From assembly GCF_963693435.1 (NCBI RefSeq), contig NZ_OY856306.1:1178001-1242000 (forward strand): a DNA stretch of 64,000 nt, read 5' to 3'. Positions 38,295 through 47,133 of the stretch are shown one piece after another. The DNA comes from Pasteurella atlantica. GTDB lineage: Bacteria; Pseudomonadota; Gammaproteobacteria; Enterobacterales; Pasteurellaceae. Below the pieces are notes generated by a model, which saw nothing but the letters and a program-made list of their open reading frames with translations, searched no databases and was not told where the DNA came from. Both the position numbers and the translations under genes were made by a program. Position 1 is the first letter of the stretch; each line of letters begins with the position of its first letter.

Positions 38295-39689
38295 ATGAAA
38301 ATATCCAAAATCACATTGAGCTTATTTGTTGCCGTTGCAATCACAGGTTGTGCGAATAAAATGAGCCAAGATGGTAGTCTTGAACAAGTTCAAAAAAATT
38401 ATAACAGTTATAAAGAGATCGTAAAGCAGTATAAAATTGATACTCAATGGTGGCTTGGATATCAAGATTCGCAATTAAATCAATTAATTGAAACAGCTTT
38501 AGCTAATAATAAAAATTTGGCAAAAAGTGCAATTTTAGTTAATAAAGCCCTTTATAACGCAAACCTATTGGGAGCAAATTTAGTCCCTACTTTTAGTGCA
38601 ACAGGGCAGTCTTCAGCCGTAAAAGGAGCAGGGCATTCTGCGAAAAATCCACGCTCAACAGGTACTTCTGTGGTGACACATAGTGCAAATCTCAATTTAA
38701 GTTATACCCTCGACCTATGGCAACGTTTATCAAACAGTGCCAGTGCGGCGGAGTGGGAAAAAAATGCAACAGCGGAAGATTTAGAAGCAACACGTTTGGC
38801 TTTAATTAATGCTGTGATTAACACATACTACAACTTAGCGTATTTTAATGAAGCCATTCATATTACTCAGCAAAGTATTAATAATTATACTAAAATCAGT
38901 CGAGTAATGAATAATAAATACAAATCAGGAATGATCACACAACTTAATGTTGATCAATCAATGCAAGCGGTCTTACAAGCGAGAAACAGTTTAATTAATT
39001 TACAAACAGCACAAAAAACTGCTGAACAAACACTGCGTAATTTATTGAATTTAAAACCAAATGACAGCATTCCTGTTACATATCCAAATTTATTAAAAGT
39101 GAAATTACAAGAAGTGAACACCGATGTACCTGTTTCAACTATTGCAAACCGTCCTGATCTAAAATCTGCTTTATTCCGTTTACAAAGCGGTTTTAAAAGC
39201 CTACAAGCAACGGAAAACAGTTGGTATCCAACCCTCAGTTTAGGGGCGAGTTTATCTGGTTCAGCTCCATTGGTGGGCGATATTGCAAATAACCAGCTAC
39301 TAGGTGGTACGTTATCTTTTAATTTACCTTTCTTAGATTGGAATAGAGTGAAGTTAAACATCAAAATTTCAGAACAAAATTATAAATTAGCGAAGCTAAA
39401 TTATGAACAAATTGGTACTAAAGCACTAAATGAAATTAGTACCTATTACTATACTTATAAGCAATCGAAAAAAAGTTTGAGCAATCTGAAAAAGACCTAT
39501 TTCTACAACAAGAGAATTAGTCGCTACTATCAAAACCGCTATAAAGAGGGTGTCTCTGAACTACGAGATTGGTTAAATGCAATCAATACTGAAAATGGTT
39601 CAAAACTGGCAATTATTCAAGCCAAATATAATACCCTACAATATGAAAACCTTGTTTATCAGGCAATGGCAGGAAAGTATAGTAAGTAG
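38295..39689 (+). CDS. Outer-membrane efflux lipoprotein (TolC/NodT family)
   Basis: Outer-membrane channel of tripartite efflux pumps, of the CusC/OprM type. The 464-residue precursor has a lipoprotein signal with lipobox ITGC near residue 18. Two outer-membrane efflux repeats follow, with typical motifs RPDLKSALFRLQSG and LNLSYTLDLWQRLSNSASAAEWE. The ATG at 38295 is 6 nt after AGGA; an adjacent ATG at 38292 is equally in frame. No membrane-fusion or RND pump gene is next to it, so the inner partners must be elsewhere. Confidence 0.9.
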   Translation: MKISKITLSLFVAVAITGCANKMSQDGSLEQVQKNYNSYKEIVKQYKIDTQWWLGYQDSQLNQLIETALANNKNLAKSAILVNKALYNANLLGANLVPTFSATGQSSAVKGAGHSAKNPRSTGTSVVTHSANLNLSYTLDLWQRLSNSASAAEWEKNATAEDLEATRLALINAVINTYYNLAYFNEAIHITQQSINNYTKISRVMNNKYKSGMITQLNVDQSMQAVLQARNSLINLQTAQKTAEQTLRNLLNLKPNDSIPVTYPNLLKVKLQEVNTDVPVSTIANRPDLKSALFRLQSGFKSLQATENSWYPTLSLGASLSGSAPLVGDIANNQLLGGTLSFNLPFLDWNRVKLNIKISEQNYKLAKLNYEQIGTKALNEISTYYYTYKQSKKSLSNLKKTYFYNKRISRYYQNRYKEGVSELRDWLNAINTENGSKLAIIQAKYNTLQYENLVYQAMAGKYSK

Positions 39690-39701
39690 TTGATTTTTAA
39701 G

Positions 39702-39747
39702 CGGTATGATCTTTTTATTTTTTGCAAAATAAAGTCATACCGTTTTT
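39702..39747. terminator. Bidirectional hairpin between convergent genes
   Basis: CGGTATGA at 39702-39709 pairs with TCATACCG at 39735-39742, followed by TTTTTG. The left arm contains an uptake-signal core. It serves the efflux gene and probably the convergent zinc-ribbon gene. Confidence 0.6.
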
Positions 39748-39758
39748 GATTGGTATTT

Positions 39759-39968
39759 TTATAAAAACTCGTTACCTTTATATGTTTTTAATACTTTCAA
39801 ATAAGTTTTCTCAATCCAAGATAAACTAGAAAGTGGTTTCAAAGATAAATGAGAATTACACTTCGGACAATCTCGTATAAACAAACAATCAGATACGATA
39901 ATATTCTTATTTTTCCAACCACATTTATTACAATATTGCAGATGTGGTTGTCCTGTTAGTAATGACAT
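39759..39968 (-). CDS. Small zinc-ribbon protein at the end of the WYL/GTPase/HEPN locus
   Basis: A 69-residue protein with CNKC at residues 13-16 and CPKC at about 34-37, a compact zinc ribbon, followed by a basic, aromatic tail. It begins 19 bp after the HEPN gene on the same strand, so it belongs to the same transcript. No family name is recognised. A role as accessory or regulatory partner of the HEPN protein is inference from position alone. Confidence 0.7.
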   Translation of the reverse strand: MSLLTGQPHLQYCNKCGWKNKNIIVSDCLFIRDCPKCNSHLSLKPLSSLSWIEKTYLKVLKTYKGNEFL

Positions 39969-39987
39969 TTTTATTCCCTATTTAATA

Positions 39988-40641
39988 CTACTTAACCACA
40001 GGATAAAACGGTTTACCCCAATCAATTTCATTATGATTTTTCATCATAATATCTAACATAGCTGGAATAAGTAACGACAAAATTGTACAGCCCTCTTTTA
40101 ATTGCTCACGATTAACCGAACTATTAAATGTTGCCCCTCCGTGTATAATTTGGTTACGTAGTGTATATAAACGGCTAAACATTACATCTAAAATAACAGA
40201 TGTTTTCTGATTTTCTAATGCTGAAAAAAATCTTTCACGCTCTTTGGTTTCTTCCTTGATATATTCATTTTCTGTCATTTTTCCATTATGAAAATCCCAA
40301 AATGGCTGAAACACAAATTTATTGTCTAACCATAAACGGATAGATTGTGTAAATTCTTTCCATACCAAATTATAAATTACGTTGTCATTATCACAGCTAC
40401 AAATACGTAATAAAAACTCATTAAAACTGATACGATCTTTGATACCAAAATCTTTAATTTCTCTTGCATAAGCAGAATTAAATGCAATCCAAAGAGTAAT
40501 AAATTTAGTATCTAAATCTTCACTGTTTTCAGCTTTTTTTAGCCAACTTAATGCACGATGAATACGTAAACAAAAATGATCAGAATAATGCTGTTGTTCA
40601 CGATTTTGTTTAAATTGTTGTTCTAGATTCATTATATTCAT
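39988..40641 (-). CDS. HEPN-domain protein, possible RNase effector
   Basis: A 217-residue all-helical protein. Residues about 168-175 read RNQIIHGG, the RxxxxH catalytic signature of HEPN RNases. Segments such as RIHRALSWLKKAE, FQPFWDFHNG and the C-terminal WGKPFYPVV fit a family usually annotated as HEPN domain-containing protein (Apea-like group). AAGGAG is 5 nt before the ATG at 40641. It follows the second GTPase by 72 bp. HEPN proteins with this motif usually cut RNA in anti-phage or toxin systems; activity here is inferred. Confidence 0.8.
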   Translation of the reverse strand: MNIMNLEQQFKQNREQQHYSDHFCLRIHRALSWLKKAENSEDLDTKFITLWIAFNSAYAREIKDFGIKDRISFNEFLLRICSCDNDNVIYNLVWKEFTQSIRLWLDNKFVFQPFWDFHNGKMTENEYIKEETKERERFFSALENQKTSVILDVMFSRLYTLRNQIIHGGATFNSSVNREQLKEGCTILSLLIPAMLDIMMKNHNEIDWGKPFYPVVK

Positions 40642-40713
40642 TACTACTCCTTAATACGATATAGAAAAATTCTCCAAAGTTTAAGCTAATTTTTGGGATT
40701 TATATGATAATGA

Positions 40714-41505
40714 TTATAAAAAGGAATTAAGTTCCTCCAGTATCTTATTTGTATCCTCTTCCAAAAAAGCAAAAATCATTTTCTGCATCTCAGTATTTGT
40801 ATTAATCTCATATTTCATCATAGCCCAATTTTCAGAAACAGAGATATTATTAGTTACATTTGAATCTTGTACTATTTTAAATAAAATCTGATCAAAAATC
40901 TTATCAAAATTGTATCGTTGATAAGAAGAACCATCGTAATAATGAGCAATCGGAATTATTTTATCTTCATAAAACTCGCTGAATATTCTATACAAATTAC
41001 GATTGATATTTTCTTGTTGACTAGTTGATGGTTCAAAAGAATAGTTGTTCCATTCTCTCTTAGGCTCAGTTTTATCTGTTTGACTTAAAACAAGAAGCAG
41101 TTTATTGCTGTGTACTTGTAAACAATCATTATAAAAATTTTCATCTTCAAATAATGCACGATCATCTATCTTAATTAACCAAATAATTAAATCTAAATCA
41201 TCAAGATGTTCTTTGTATAAATTTTTATATTTTTGATCCCATTTTTCATTTTCAGCAATTCCAGGAAAATCAATTAAATTAATTCTTGTAGAGTAAAGTT
41301 GTGAATTGATAGTTTGTATTTCTCTAGTACAGCCTCCAACAGAACCTGTTTTGCAAACAGGTTTACTGATTAACGCATTAATAAGAGATGATTTACCTGC
41401 ACCTGACTTTCCCATTATACCAATATTAAAATAAGGCTTTGAGTAATACTTTGTTACATTTGCTAAGTAAGACTTTAAGTCTGTTGATTTAATCGAATTT
41501 TGCAT
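40714..41505 (-). CDS. YfjP/YkfA-type GTPase 2
   Basis: A 263-residue GTPase with G1 GIMGKSGAGKSS, G3 DFPGIAEN and G4-like SQTDK. It is a paralogue of the upstream gene (shared IMGKSGAGKSSLIN, GGCTREIQ/AGCTREDK, LDLIIWLIKIDDRA), but lacks that protein's C-terminal hydrophobic/amphipathic tail. I choose the ATG at 41505: AGGA lies about 8 nt upstream and it begins 10 bp after the first GTPase stop; an earlier in-frame start at 41559 would overlap that gene. The family includes E. coli YfjP of prophage CP4-57. Target unknown. Confidence 0.85.
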   Translation of the reverse strand: MQNSIKSTDLKSYLANVTKYYSKPYFNIGIMGKSGAGKSSLINALISKPVCKTGSVGGCTREIQTINSQLYSTRINLIDFPGIAENEKWDQKYKNLYKEHLDDLDLIIWLIKIDDRALFEDENFYNDCLQVHSNKLLLVLSQTDKTEPKREWNNYSFEPSTSQQENINRNLYRIFSEFYEDKIIPIAHYYDGSSYQRYNFDKIFDQILFKIVQDSNVTNNISVSENWAMMKYEINTNTEMQKMIFAFLEEDTNKILEELNSFL

Positions 41506-41515
41506 AATATTTGTC

Positions 41516-42424
41516 CTAGCCGAAGAACCAATCCCAAACTGCTTCTGCTTTTTCAGCAACCCATTCTTTGGCTGCTCTTGCCACTGTTTTTACAGGTGTT
41601 GGCACAGGGATATAGTCAATGACAACATCAATAATATCTTCAACAACAGAGCGGAAGCCACTTTTCGCATCTTTTTTAGCTTCTGTTGAAACATTCTTTT
41701 TATCAATACTTGATAATAAACTACTTTTAGCTTCTTTTGGCACTTGTTTAATAATACGAGAAATTAGGGTTTCTATATTGTAACGATCAAACTTGTTTTC
41801 ATAATAATCACAAGCAACAGGAATAACTAAATTAGGGGAAACATCAAAATCGATTTCAATTCGGCGTTTATTCTCATCAATAATTTTTAATTGTTGCTCA
41901 CTTGGTTGATAAGCATCATAATTCCATCCCCTCGATGGTTCCGCTTTATCAACTTGACTTAATACAAATAAAATTTGCTCTTTTTTATAATATTTCGTTA
42001 GCCAATTATAAAATTGTTCATCATTTACATTTGCACGATCATCCACTTTAATTACCCATAAAATGATATCTAAATCTTTTAAACGATCAGCATACATTTG
42101 AGTATATTCACTGTTTCTATGGTTATTCTCTGCAACACCAGGAAAATCAACAAATTTTAATTCTCGATTTCCAACAGGAACAATGATTTCTTTATCTTCT
42201 CTTGTACAACCTGCAGCTCCACTAGTTTCACAAATTTTTTGTCCTACAATGGAGTTAATTAGTGATGACTTTCCTGCACCCGATTTCCCCATTATTCCAA
42301 TAGTGGGAGTATAATAAATGGTTTCTTCTAGTTTTGATTTTATTGCTTCTTGAAATTCACTAGGTAAGCTTTCTAATAATTTATCCAGCGTTTCATTAAT
42401 TTGACTTTTGTTTAATTGGGACAT
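41516..42424 (-). CDS. YfjP/YkfA-type GTPase 1
   Basis: A 302-residue GTPase with G1 GIMGKSGAGKSSLINS (about residues 43-58), G3 DFPGVAEN, and G4-like SQVDKAEP, where SQ replaces the canonical NK as in E. coli YfjP. The last 60 residues (IIDVVIDYIPVPTPVKT, then an amphipathic helix ending WDWFFG) are absent from GTPase 2 and could bind membrane. AAAGGAG is about 9 nt before the ATG. It follows the WYL regulator by 135 bp that contain a palindrome. Confidence 0.87.
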   Translation of the reverse strand: MSQLNKSQINETLDKLLESLPSEFQEAIKSKLEETIYYTPTIGIMGKSGAGKSSLINSIVGQKICETSGAAGCTREDKEIIVPVGNRELKFVDFPGVAENNHRNSEYTQMYADRLKDLDIILWVIKVDDRANVNDEQFYNWLTKYYKKEQILFVLSQVDKAEPSRGWNYDAYQPSEQQLKIIDENKRRIEIDFDVSPNLVIPVACDYYENKFDRYNIETLISRIIKQVPKEAKSSLLSSIDKKNVSTEAKKDAKSGFRSVVEDIIDVVIDYIPVPTPVKTVARAAKEWVAEKAEAVWDWFFG

Positions 42425-42492
42425 AGTTATTGCTCCTTTGATAAGTTAATAAAATTAGTTCTTTTTTGTAATCAGTTTGATTGTTGTCTTTT

Positions 42493-42507
42493 GATTGAAA
42501 TTCAATC
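42493..42507. promoter_or_regulatory. Palindromic operator candidate before the GTPase pair
   Basis: GATTGAAATTCAATC is a perfect 7-1-7 inverted repeat about 69 bp before the GTPase 1 start. It shares TTGAA/TTCAA half-sites with the palindrome in the WYL gene leader at 43535-43550, suggesting one regulator binds both. Confidence 0.5.
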
Positions 42508-42559
42508 TTGTTAAATATTTTTGATTTTTAATTTGTAATTTAATTGTTATCAAATTCTC

Positions 42560-43456
42560 CTAAATACTTTCTGCAATATATTGCTGTAATTTCTTAACCA
42601 TTTCAGTTTGTAGTTCAGCTGGGCTAATGATGGTTAAGTGAGGAATCCAATATTGCACAATGGGTACAATATCTAGGGAATGCACATTTTTGCACGCTAG
42701 TAATAATTCGCCGTTTTCCAATTTACGCACTAATTCTTGATTGGGTAATAATTTGCGTCTTGTAAAATAAGGGGCGGCAAAGGCGGATACTTGCACGACC
42801 ACTTCGGATAATTGATTACCAAATGAAATACTGTCATTCTTTTTAATTTCATTTAATAATTGATTATTTGGTGTGAATGTATTATTTAGCCGTTGTAACG
42901 CGGTGATTTGAGTAAAACAGAATGTTTTTTGTTTGTCGTGATCGGTACCAATTAAATACCACACGCCATTTTTATTGATTAAGCTATAAGGGGCAATTTG
43001 GTAAAATTTGTTCTCGATCTGACCGCTTGGATGACGTTTTGTGTATTTAAAACTCACAAAATGATGATTATCAATGGCTTGTTTCAGTAAATTAAACTCT
43101 TTTTCAAGATGATTGATTTGTTCATATTGAAAGCCTTTAATTTGTACACTTTGGGTTAATTTTTCTTGAAAAAAATCACGATCAATTTTAGGAAATAGGT
43201 TAGAAATACTGGCAAATAATGAAAAACGGTCAATATCTTCATCACTTAAAAATCCCATTTTATTACGGTTAATTTTATAATAACCATTGCCATATTCTTC
43301 CCATTCTAAGAAACTTAAGCGTTCAAAATCTCGCTGAATAGTACGAGATGTTATATCAAATTCACTCGCTAGGTCATCAATATTAAGACGCTTACCTTGA
43401 TTAAGGTAAACAAGTATTCGACTAATTCTTCGTGCTAATTTTTCTGTTTTATTCAT
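42560..43456 (-). CDS. WYL-domain transcriptional regulator
   Basis: A 298-residue regulator: N-terminal winged helix (residues about 10-60, with LASEFDITSRTIQRDFERL), WYL domain (about 125-195, with GVWYLIGTDHDKQKTFCF) and a C-terminal WCX-like extension. Such proteins (YfjR, BrxR, CapW) sense a ligand and repress phage-defence operons; E. coli CP4-57 also pairs a WYL regulator with a YfjP GTPase. The ATG at 43456 has a poor ribosome-binding site. Its promoter contains a 31-G tract. It heads a five-gene minus-strand run. Confidence 0.9.
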   Translation of the reverse strand: MNKTEKLARRISRILVYLNQGKRLNIDDLASEFDITSRTIQRDFERLSFLEWEEYGNGYYKINRNKMGFLSDEDIDRFSLFASISNLFPKIDRDFFQEKLTQSVQIKGFQYEQINHLEKEFNLLKQAIDNHHFVSFKYTKRHPSGQIENKFYQIAPYSLINKNGVWYLIGTDHDKQKTFCFTQITALQRLNNTFTPNNQLLNEIKKNDSISFGNQLSEVVVQVSAFAAPYFTRRKLLPNQELVRKLENGELLLACKNVHSLDIVPIVQYWIPHLTIISPAELQTEMVKKLQQYIAESI

Positions 43457-43534
43457 AATATAATCACTATGTTGTGAATCAATGAAGATAATTTAACAAA
43501 GGCGAATAACCTAATCACGTCAGGTTGTGTCGCA

Positions 43535-43550
43535 TTGAAAAATTTTTCAA
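43535..43550. promoter_or_regulatory. Perfect palindrome in the WYL gene leader
   Basis: TTGAAAAATTTTTCAA, 16-bp perfect palindrome roughly 37-52 nt downstream of the start predicted from the -10 at 43594-43599. Its half-sites resemble those at 42493; a candidate autoregulatory site. Confidence 0.4.
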
Positions 43551-43593
43551 AATAACCCAATAAATGAAAAATAATGTATTGACAATAAACAGT

Positions 43594-43647
<54 letters not shown>

Positions 43648-43942
43648 GGGTTTTTTGTTTAAAAATCAGTAGATTAGAGATCAAGATCACACTTTTATTA
43701 AAAAAATTATCTGGAAGTACCTATTTGTTTATTAGATAATCAAGAGGTATAAAAATGAACACGTTGTTTTGTTTTTTTTGAAAATTTAGAAGGCTATTTA
43801 TAGAAGTAGGGGAGAATAATGCTATCATTCAAAATTATGAATAAGCAAATATGATTATTTTTAATTGAAAGCAACTGGTGGGTCAGATTAAATAAGGGGT
43901 GAACTTATTTTGAAGCAGTTGGATTATTTATTTCTTTTTAAG
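43648..43942. other. Intergenic stretch without a gene
   Basis: A/T-rich DNA between the WYL promoter and the deoD terminator. It contains a weak hairpin (ATTATCT ... AGATAAT, about 43700-43740) and a nine-codon frame with AAGAGG upstream (MNTLFCFF, 43755-43781), with no relevant gene after it. Nothing firmer is seen. Confidence 0.4.
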
Positions 43943-43987
43943 AAAAGTGGGGCAAAGCATTACAATGTAAGGCTTTTTCCCACTTTT
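43943..43987 (-). terminator. Terminator of the deo operon
   Basis: A 16-bp stem with one mismatch and one G-U pair (AAAAGTGGGGCAAAGC against GCTTTTTCCCACTTTT) between deoD and the intergenic stretch. A-rich and T-rich flanks allow termination in both directions. Confidence 0.7.
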
Positions 43988-44036
43988 TACCAACTATTTT
44001 GTTTACTATACCTTATTATAAATATGAAATAAAAAA

Positions 44037-44750
44037 TTAGTCGTCTAATAAAACTGACTCTAATGCAATTTCAATCATATCATTAAAGGTTAATTGGCGT
44101 TCTTCTGCCGTAGTTTGTTCACCTGTGCGAATATGGTCTGAAACTGTGCAAATCGATAATGCTTTTGCTCCGAATTCTGCAGCCACACCATAGATACCTG
44201 CCGCTTCCATTTCAACACCTAAAATGCCATATTTTTCCATTACATCAAACATTTCAAAATCTGGGGTATAGAAAAGATCAGCAGAGAAAAGGTTACCAAC
44301 ACGAACGTTAACACCTTTGGCTTTAGCGGTTTGAATTGCTGCTACTGTCATATCAAAATCTGCAATCGCAGCGAAATCGTGATCTTTAAAACGTATACGG
44401 TTTACTTTTGAATCGGTACAAGCACCCATTCCAATAATAACATCGCGTAATTTCACATCTTCACGTACTGCACCACAAGAACCAACACGGATAATTTTTT
44501 TTACTCCGTATTCTGTGATTAATTCTTTAGTATAAATTGAACAAGATGGAATACCCATTCCGTGTCCCATTACAGAGATTTTACGTCCTTTGTAAGTTCC
44601 CGTATAACCAAGCATATTACGAACATTGGTTACTTCTTTTGCATCTTGTAAGAAAGTTTCTGCAATATATTTAGCACGAAGTGGATCACCCGGCATTAAT
44701 ACTACATCTGCAAATGCACCTTCTGGTGCGTTAATATGTGGAGTTGCCAT
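44037..44750 (-). CDS. deoD: Purine nucleoside phosphorylase DeoD
   Basis: Splits purine (deoxy)nucleosides into base and (deoxy)ribose 1-phosphate. The 237-residue hexameric-type enzyme (E. coli 239) begins [20 protein letters not shown] and has [28 protein letters not shown] and the catalytic SDH (CTVSDHI). It follows deoC by 78 bp on the same strand. An uptake core at 44786 lies in the gap. Confidence 0.97.
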   Translation of the reverse strand: MATPHINAPEGAFADVVLMPGDPLRAKYIAETFLQDAKEVTNVRNMLGYTGTYKGRKISVMGHGMGIPSCSIYTKELITEYGVKKIIRVGSCGAVREDVKLRDVIIGMGACTDSKVNRIRFKDHDFAAIADFDMTVAAIQTAKAKGVNVRVGNLFSADLFYTPDFEMFDVMEKYGILGVEMEAAGIYGVAAEFGAKALSICTVSDHIRTGEQTTAEERQLTFNDMIEIALESVLLDD

Positions 44751-44828
44751 TTTATTTTCCTCATTTAGTTTGTAATAAAAAGTTTAAGCGGTATGATTTC
44801 ATTATAAATTTACAAAATTATTTTGTAA

Positions 44829-45602
44829 TTAATAACCTGTCACCGATTGCTCTTCTGTTCCATTTAATGTTGCTAATAAATTAACCAATAAACTTGATGC
44901 ACCAAAACGGAAGTGAGTTGAATTTACCCAATCTTTACCCAAAATATCTGCCGCTAATGATAAATATTGTTCAGCTTCTGCGGTTGTTTTTACACCACCA
45001 GCCGCTTTAAAACCGACTTTATCTGCCACATTTAAATCACGAATAACTTCTAACATAATTCTTGCAGATTCTAAGGTTGCATTCACGGGTACTTTACCCG
45101 TTGATGTTTTAATAAAATCTGCCCCTGCATTGATTGCAATTTCACTTGCTTTACGAATAAGTTGTTCTGTTTTTAATTCGCCTGTTTCGATGATAACTTT
45201 CAATAAAACATTCGCCTGCTTACATACAGCTTTACATTGTTTGACTAATTCAAAGCCAATTTGTTCATTACCTGAGATTAATGCTTTATATGGAAATACG
45301 ACATCCACTTCATCAGCACCATAAGTGATTGCGGCTTTAGTTTCTGTTACTGCAATGTTAACATCATCATTACCATGAGGGAAATTAGTCACTGTTGCCA
45401 CTTTTACGTCTAAACCTAATGCTTTTAATGTTTTATGTGCTACAGGTATAAAGCGTGGATAAATACAAACAGCAGCAGGACTACCAAATTCTGTTTTTGC
45501 TTGATGACATAATGTCATCACTTTTTCATCTGTATCATTATCATTTAAAGTAGTTAAATCCATTAAAGATAATGCTTGCTTTGCCACTTCTTTTTGAGAC
45601 AT
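44829..45602 (-). CDS. deoC: Deoxyribose-phosphate aldolase
   Basis: Cleaves deoxyribose 5-phosphate to glyceraldehyde 3-phosphate and acetaldehyde, completing deoxynucleoside breakdown. The 257-residue protein (E. coli 259) shows the Schiff-base lysine region [10 protein letters not shown] and the second lysine KAAGGVKT. It sits between the nucleoside importer gene and deoD, forming a compact salvage unit; a hairpin between the importer gene and deoC may adjust expression. Confidence 0.97.
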   Translation of the reverse strand: MSQKEVAKQALSLMDLTTLNDNDTDEKVMTLCHQAKTEFGSPAAVCIYPRFIPVAHKTLKALGLDVKVATVTNFPHGNDDVNIAVTETKAAITYGADEVDVVFPYKALISGNEQIGFELVKQCKAVCKQANVLLKVIIETGELKTEQLIRKASEIAINAGADFIKTSTGKVPVNATLESARIMLEVIRDLNVADKVGFKAAGGVKTTAEAEQYLSLAADILGKDWVNSTHFRFGASSLLVNLLATLNGTEEQSVTGY

Positions 45603-45664
45603 TTTATTTTCCTTACTTTCACTAAAAATAAAAAACGCAATCGTTTTTTCAATTCCTAAAATAC

Positions 45665-45691
45665 CAACACCACTGACTAGCAGTGGTGTTG
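45665..45691 (-). terminator. Hairpin between nupC and deoC
   Basis: Perfect 11-bp stem CAACACCACTG/CAGTGGTGTTG with a 5-nt loop; on the minus strand GTATTTTAGG follows. Probably a partial terminator inside the operon. Confidence 0.6.
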
Positions 45692-45714
45692 ATGTTAATT
45701 ATGCAAACGCCTAA

Positions 45715-46983
45715 TTAAGCAATGATTGCACCACCAAGTCCGATAAATAGACCTGCGATTGTTGCACTCATTAAGTTAGATAATGACCCAGCTAATACTG
45801 CTCTCATACCTAAGCGAGCGATGTCACTACGACGATTTGGTGCCATTGTACCAATACCACCGATTAGAATCGCGATTGAACTGAAGTTTGCAAAACCACA
45901 TAATGCAAAGGTGATAATTGCTTGAGTTTTATCAGTTAATACTTGTGGAGTTTCAGGACCAATATATTTAAGGAATTCTAAATAACCCACAAATTCATTT
46001 ACAACTAATTTAATACCAATCATTTCACCAGCGACTGCTGCTTCATTCCAAGGCACACCAATTACCCAAGCTAATGGTTTAAACACATAACCAAAGATCA
46101 AGTTTAATGAAAGCTCAGGATAGCCAATCCAGCCACCAATACCACCTAAAAGACCATTGATTAACGCGATTAACGCAACAAATGCGATTAACATTGCACC
46201 CACGTTAGCAGCAAGTCCTAAACCTGTGCTTGCACCAGAAGCAGCTGCTTCTAATACGTTTGCAGGTTTTTCTAGATCAACTGCTTCTAACTCATCTTGG
46301 AATTTCTCTGTTTGAGGAAGAATAATTTTAGCAAATAGTAATCCACCTGGTGCAGCCATAAATGACGCAGCGATTAAGTAAGTTAGTGGAACACCCATTC
46401 CAGCATATGCAGCCATTACCGCACCAGCGATTGAGGCTGTACCGCCACTCATAACGGCAAACAATTCTGATTCTGTCATTTTGTTAACGAATGGTTTAAC
46501 CACTAATGGTGCTTCTGTTTGACCAACGAAGATGTTTGCTGCTGCTGACATTGATTCTGCTTTTGAAGTACCTAATGCTTTTTGTAATAAACCACCTAGT
46601 AGTTTGATCACGATTTGCATCACACCCACATAATAAAGTACTGAAATTAATGCAGAGAAGAATACGATTGTTGGAAGTACACGGAATGCGAAAATAAAAC
46701 CGCCACCGCCAAATACTTCAAACATCTTACCTGATACTAAACCACCAAATAAGAATTTAATCCCTTCGTTACCATAATCAATAACGTGTTGTACACCAGT
46801 TGCAGTAGCTCCTAGTGCGTCGCGTCCAGCTGGTACATAAAGAATTAATGCTCCTAAACCAATTTGAATTGCCAATGCACCAAAAACGGTACGATAATTA
46901 ATTGCTTTTTTATTATTGGAAAATACGAAAGCAATTGCTAAAAGGACAAAAATCCCTAACAAGCTGTTTAATAAACCATTCAT
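45715..46983 (-). CDS. nupC: Concentrative nucleoside transporter, NupC family
   Basis: Imports nucleosides with a cation gradient. The 422-residue polytopic protein has the CNT family motifs [35 protein letters not shown] and [14 protein letters not shown]. It lies upstream of deoC and deoD on the same strand, with a perfect CRP site in its promoter region, so uptake and breakdown of nucleosides are likely under catabolite control. The symbol follows the family; orthology to E. coli NupC was not tested. Confidence 0.9.
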   Translation of the reverse strand: MNGLLNSLLGIFVLLAIAFVFSNNKKAINYRTVFGALAIQIGLGALILYVPAGRDALGATATGVQHVIDYGNEGIKFLFGGLVSGKMFEVFGGGGFIFAFRVLPTIVFFSALISVLYYVGVMQIVIKLLGGLLQKALGTSKAESMSAAANIFVGQTEAPLVVKPFVNKMTESELFAVMSGGTASIAGAVMAAYAGMGVPLTYLIAASFMAAPGGLLFAKIILPQTEKFQDELEAVDLEKPANVLEAAASGASTGLGLAANVGAMLIAFVALIALINGLLGGIGGWIGYPELSLNLIFGYVFKPLAWVIGVPWNEAAVAGEMIGIKLVVNEFVGYLEFLKYIGPETPQVLTDKTQAIITFALCGFANFSSIAILIGGIGTMAPNRRSDIARLGMRAVLAGSLSNLMSATIAGLFIGLGGAIIA

Positions 46984-47062
46984 AGATAAGACCTCATTAA
47001 GTTAAATTAAAAGTGTGTAAATTTTACTGAGTTTTTTATAAAAAATCTCAAAATATATTCAA

Positions 47063-47084
47063 AAATGTGAACTTTCTCACATTT
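47063..47084. promoter_or_regulatory. CRP binding site upstream of nupC
   Basis: AAATGTGAACTTTCTCACATTT matches the CRP palindrome with both half-sites perfect (TGTGA, TCACA, spacer 6). It is about 80 bp before nupC on the minus strand. The gene before it, cyaA, makes the cAMP that CRP needs. Confidence 0.85.
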
Positions 47085-47133
47085 ATAAATAAACGTTATT
47101 CCAACAATACGATATGATAATTATTTTACAAGA

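Noticed and set aside
40705-40715. Fur-box-like GATAATGATTA before the HEPN gene
   Set aside because: It overlaps the stop codon region of GTPase 2 and only about half of the 19-bp consensus matches.
43755-43781. Phe-rich nine-codon frame (MNTLFCFF) with AAGAGG upstream, like a pheA or pheST leader peptide
   Set aside because: No phenylalanine-related gene or attenuator follows it; the next gene downstream is convergent deoD.
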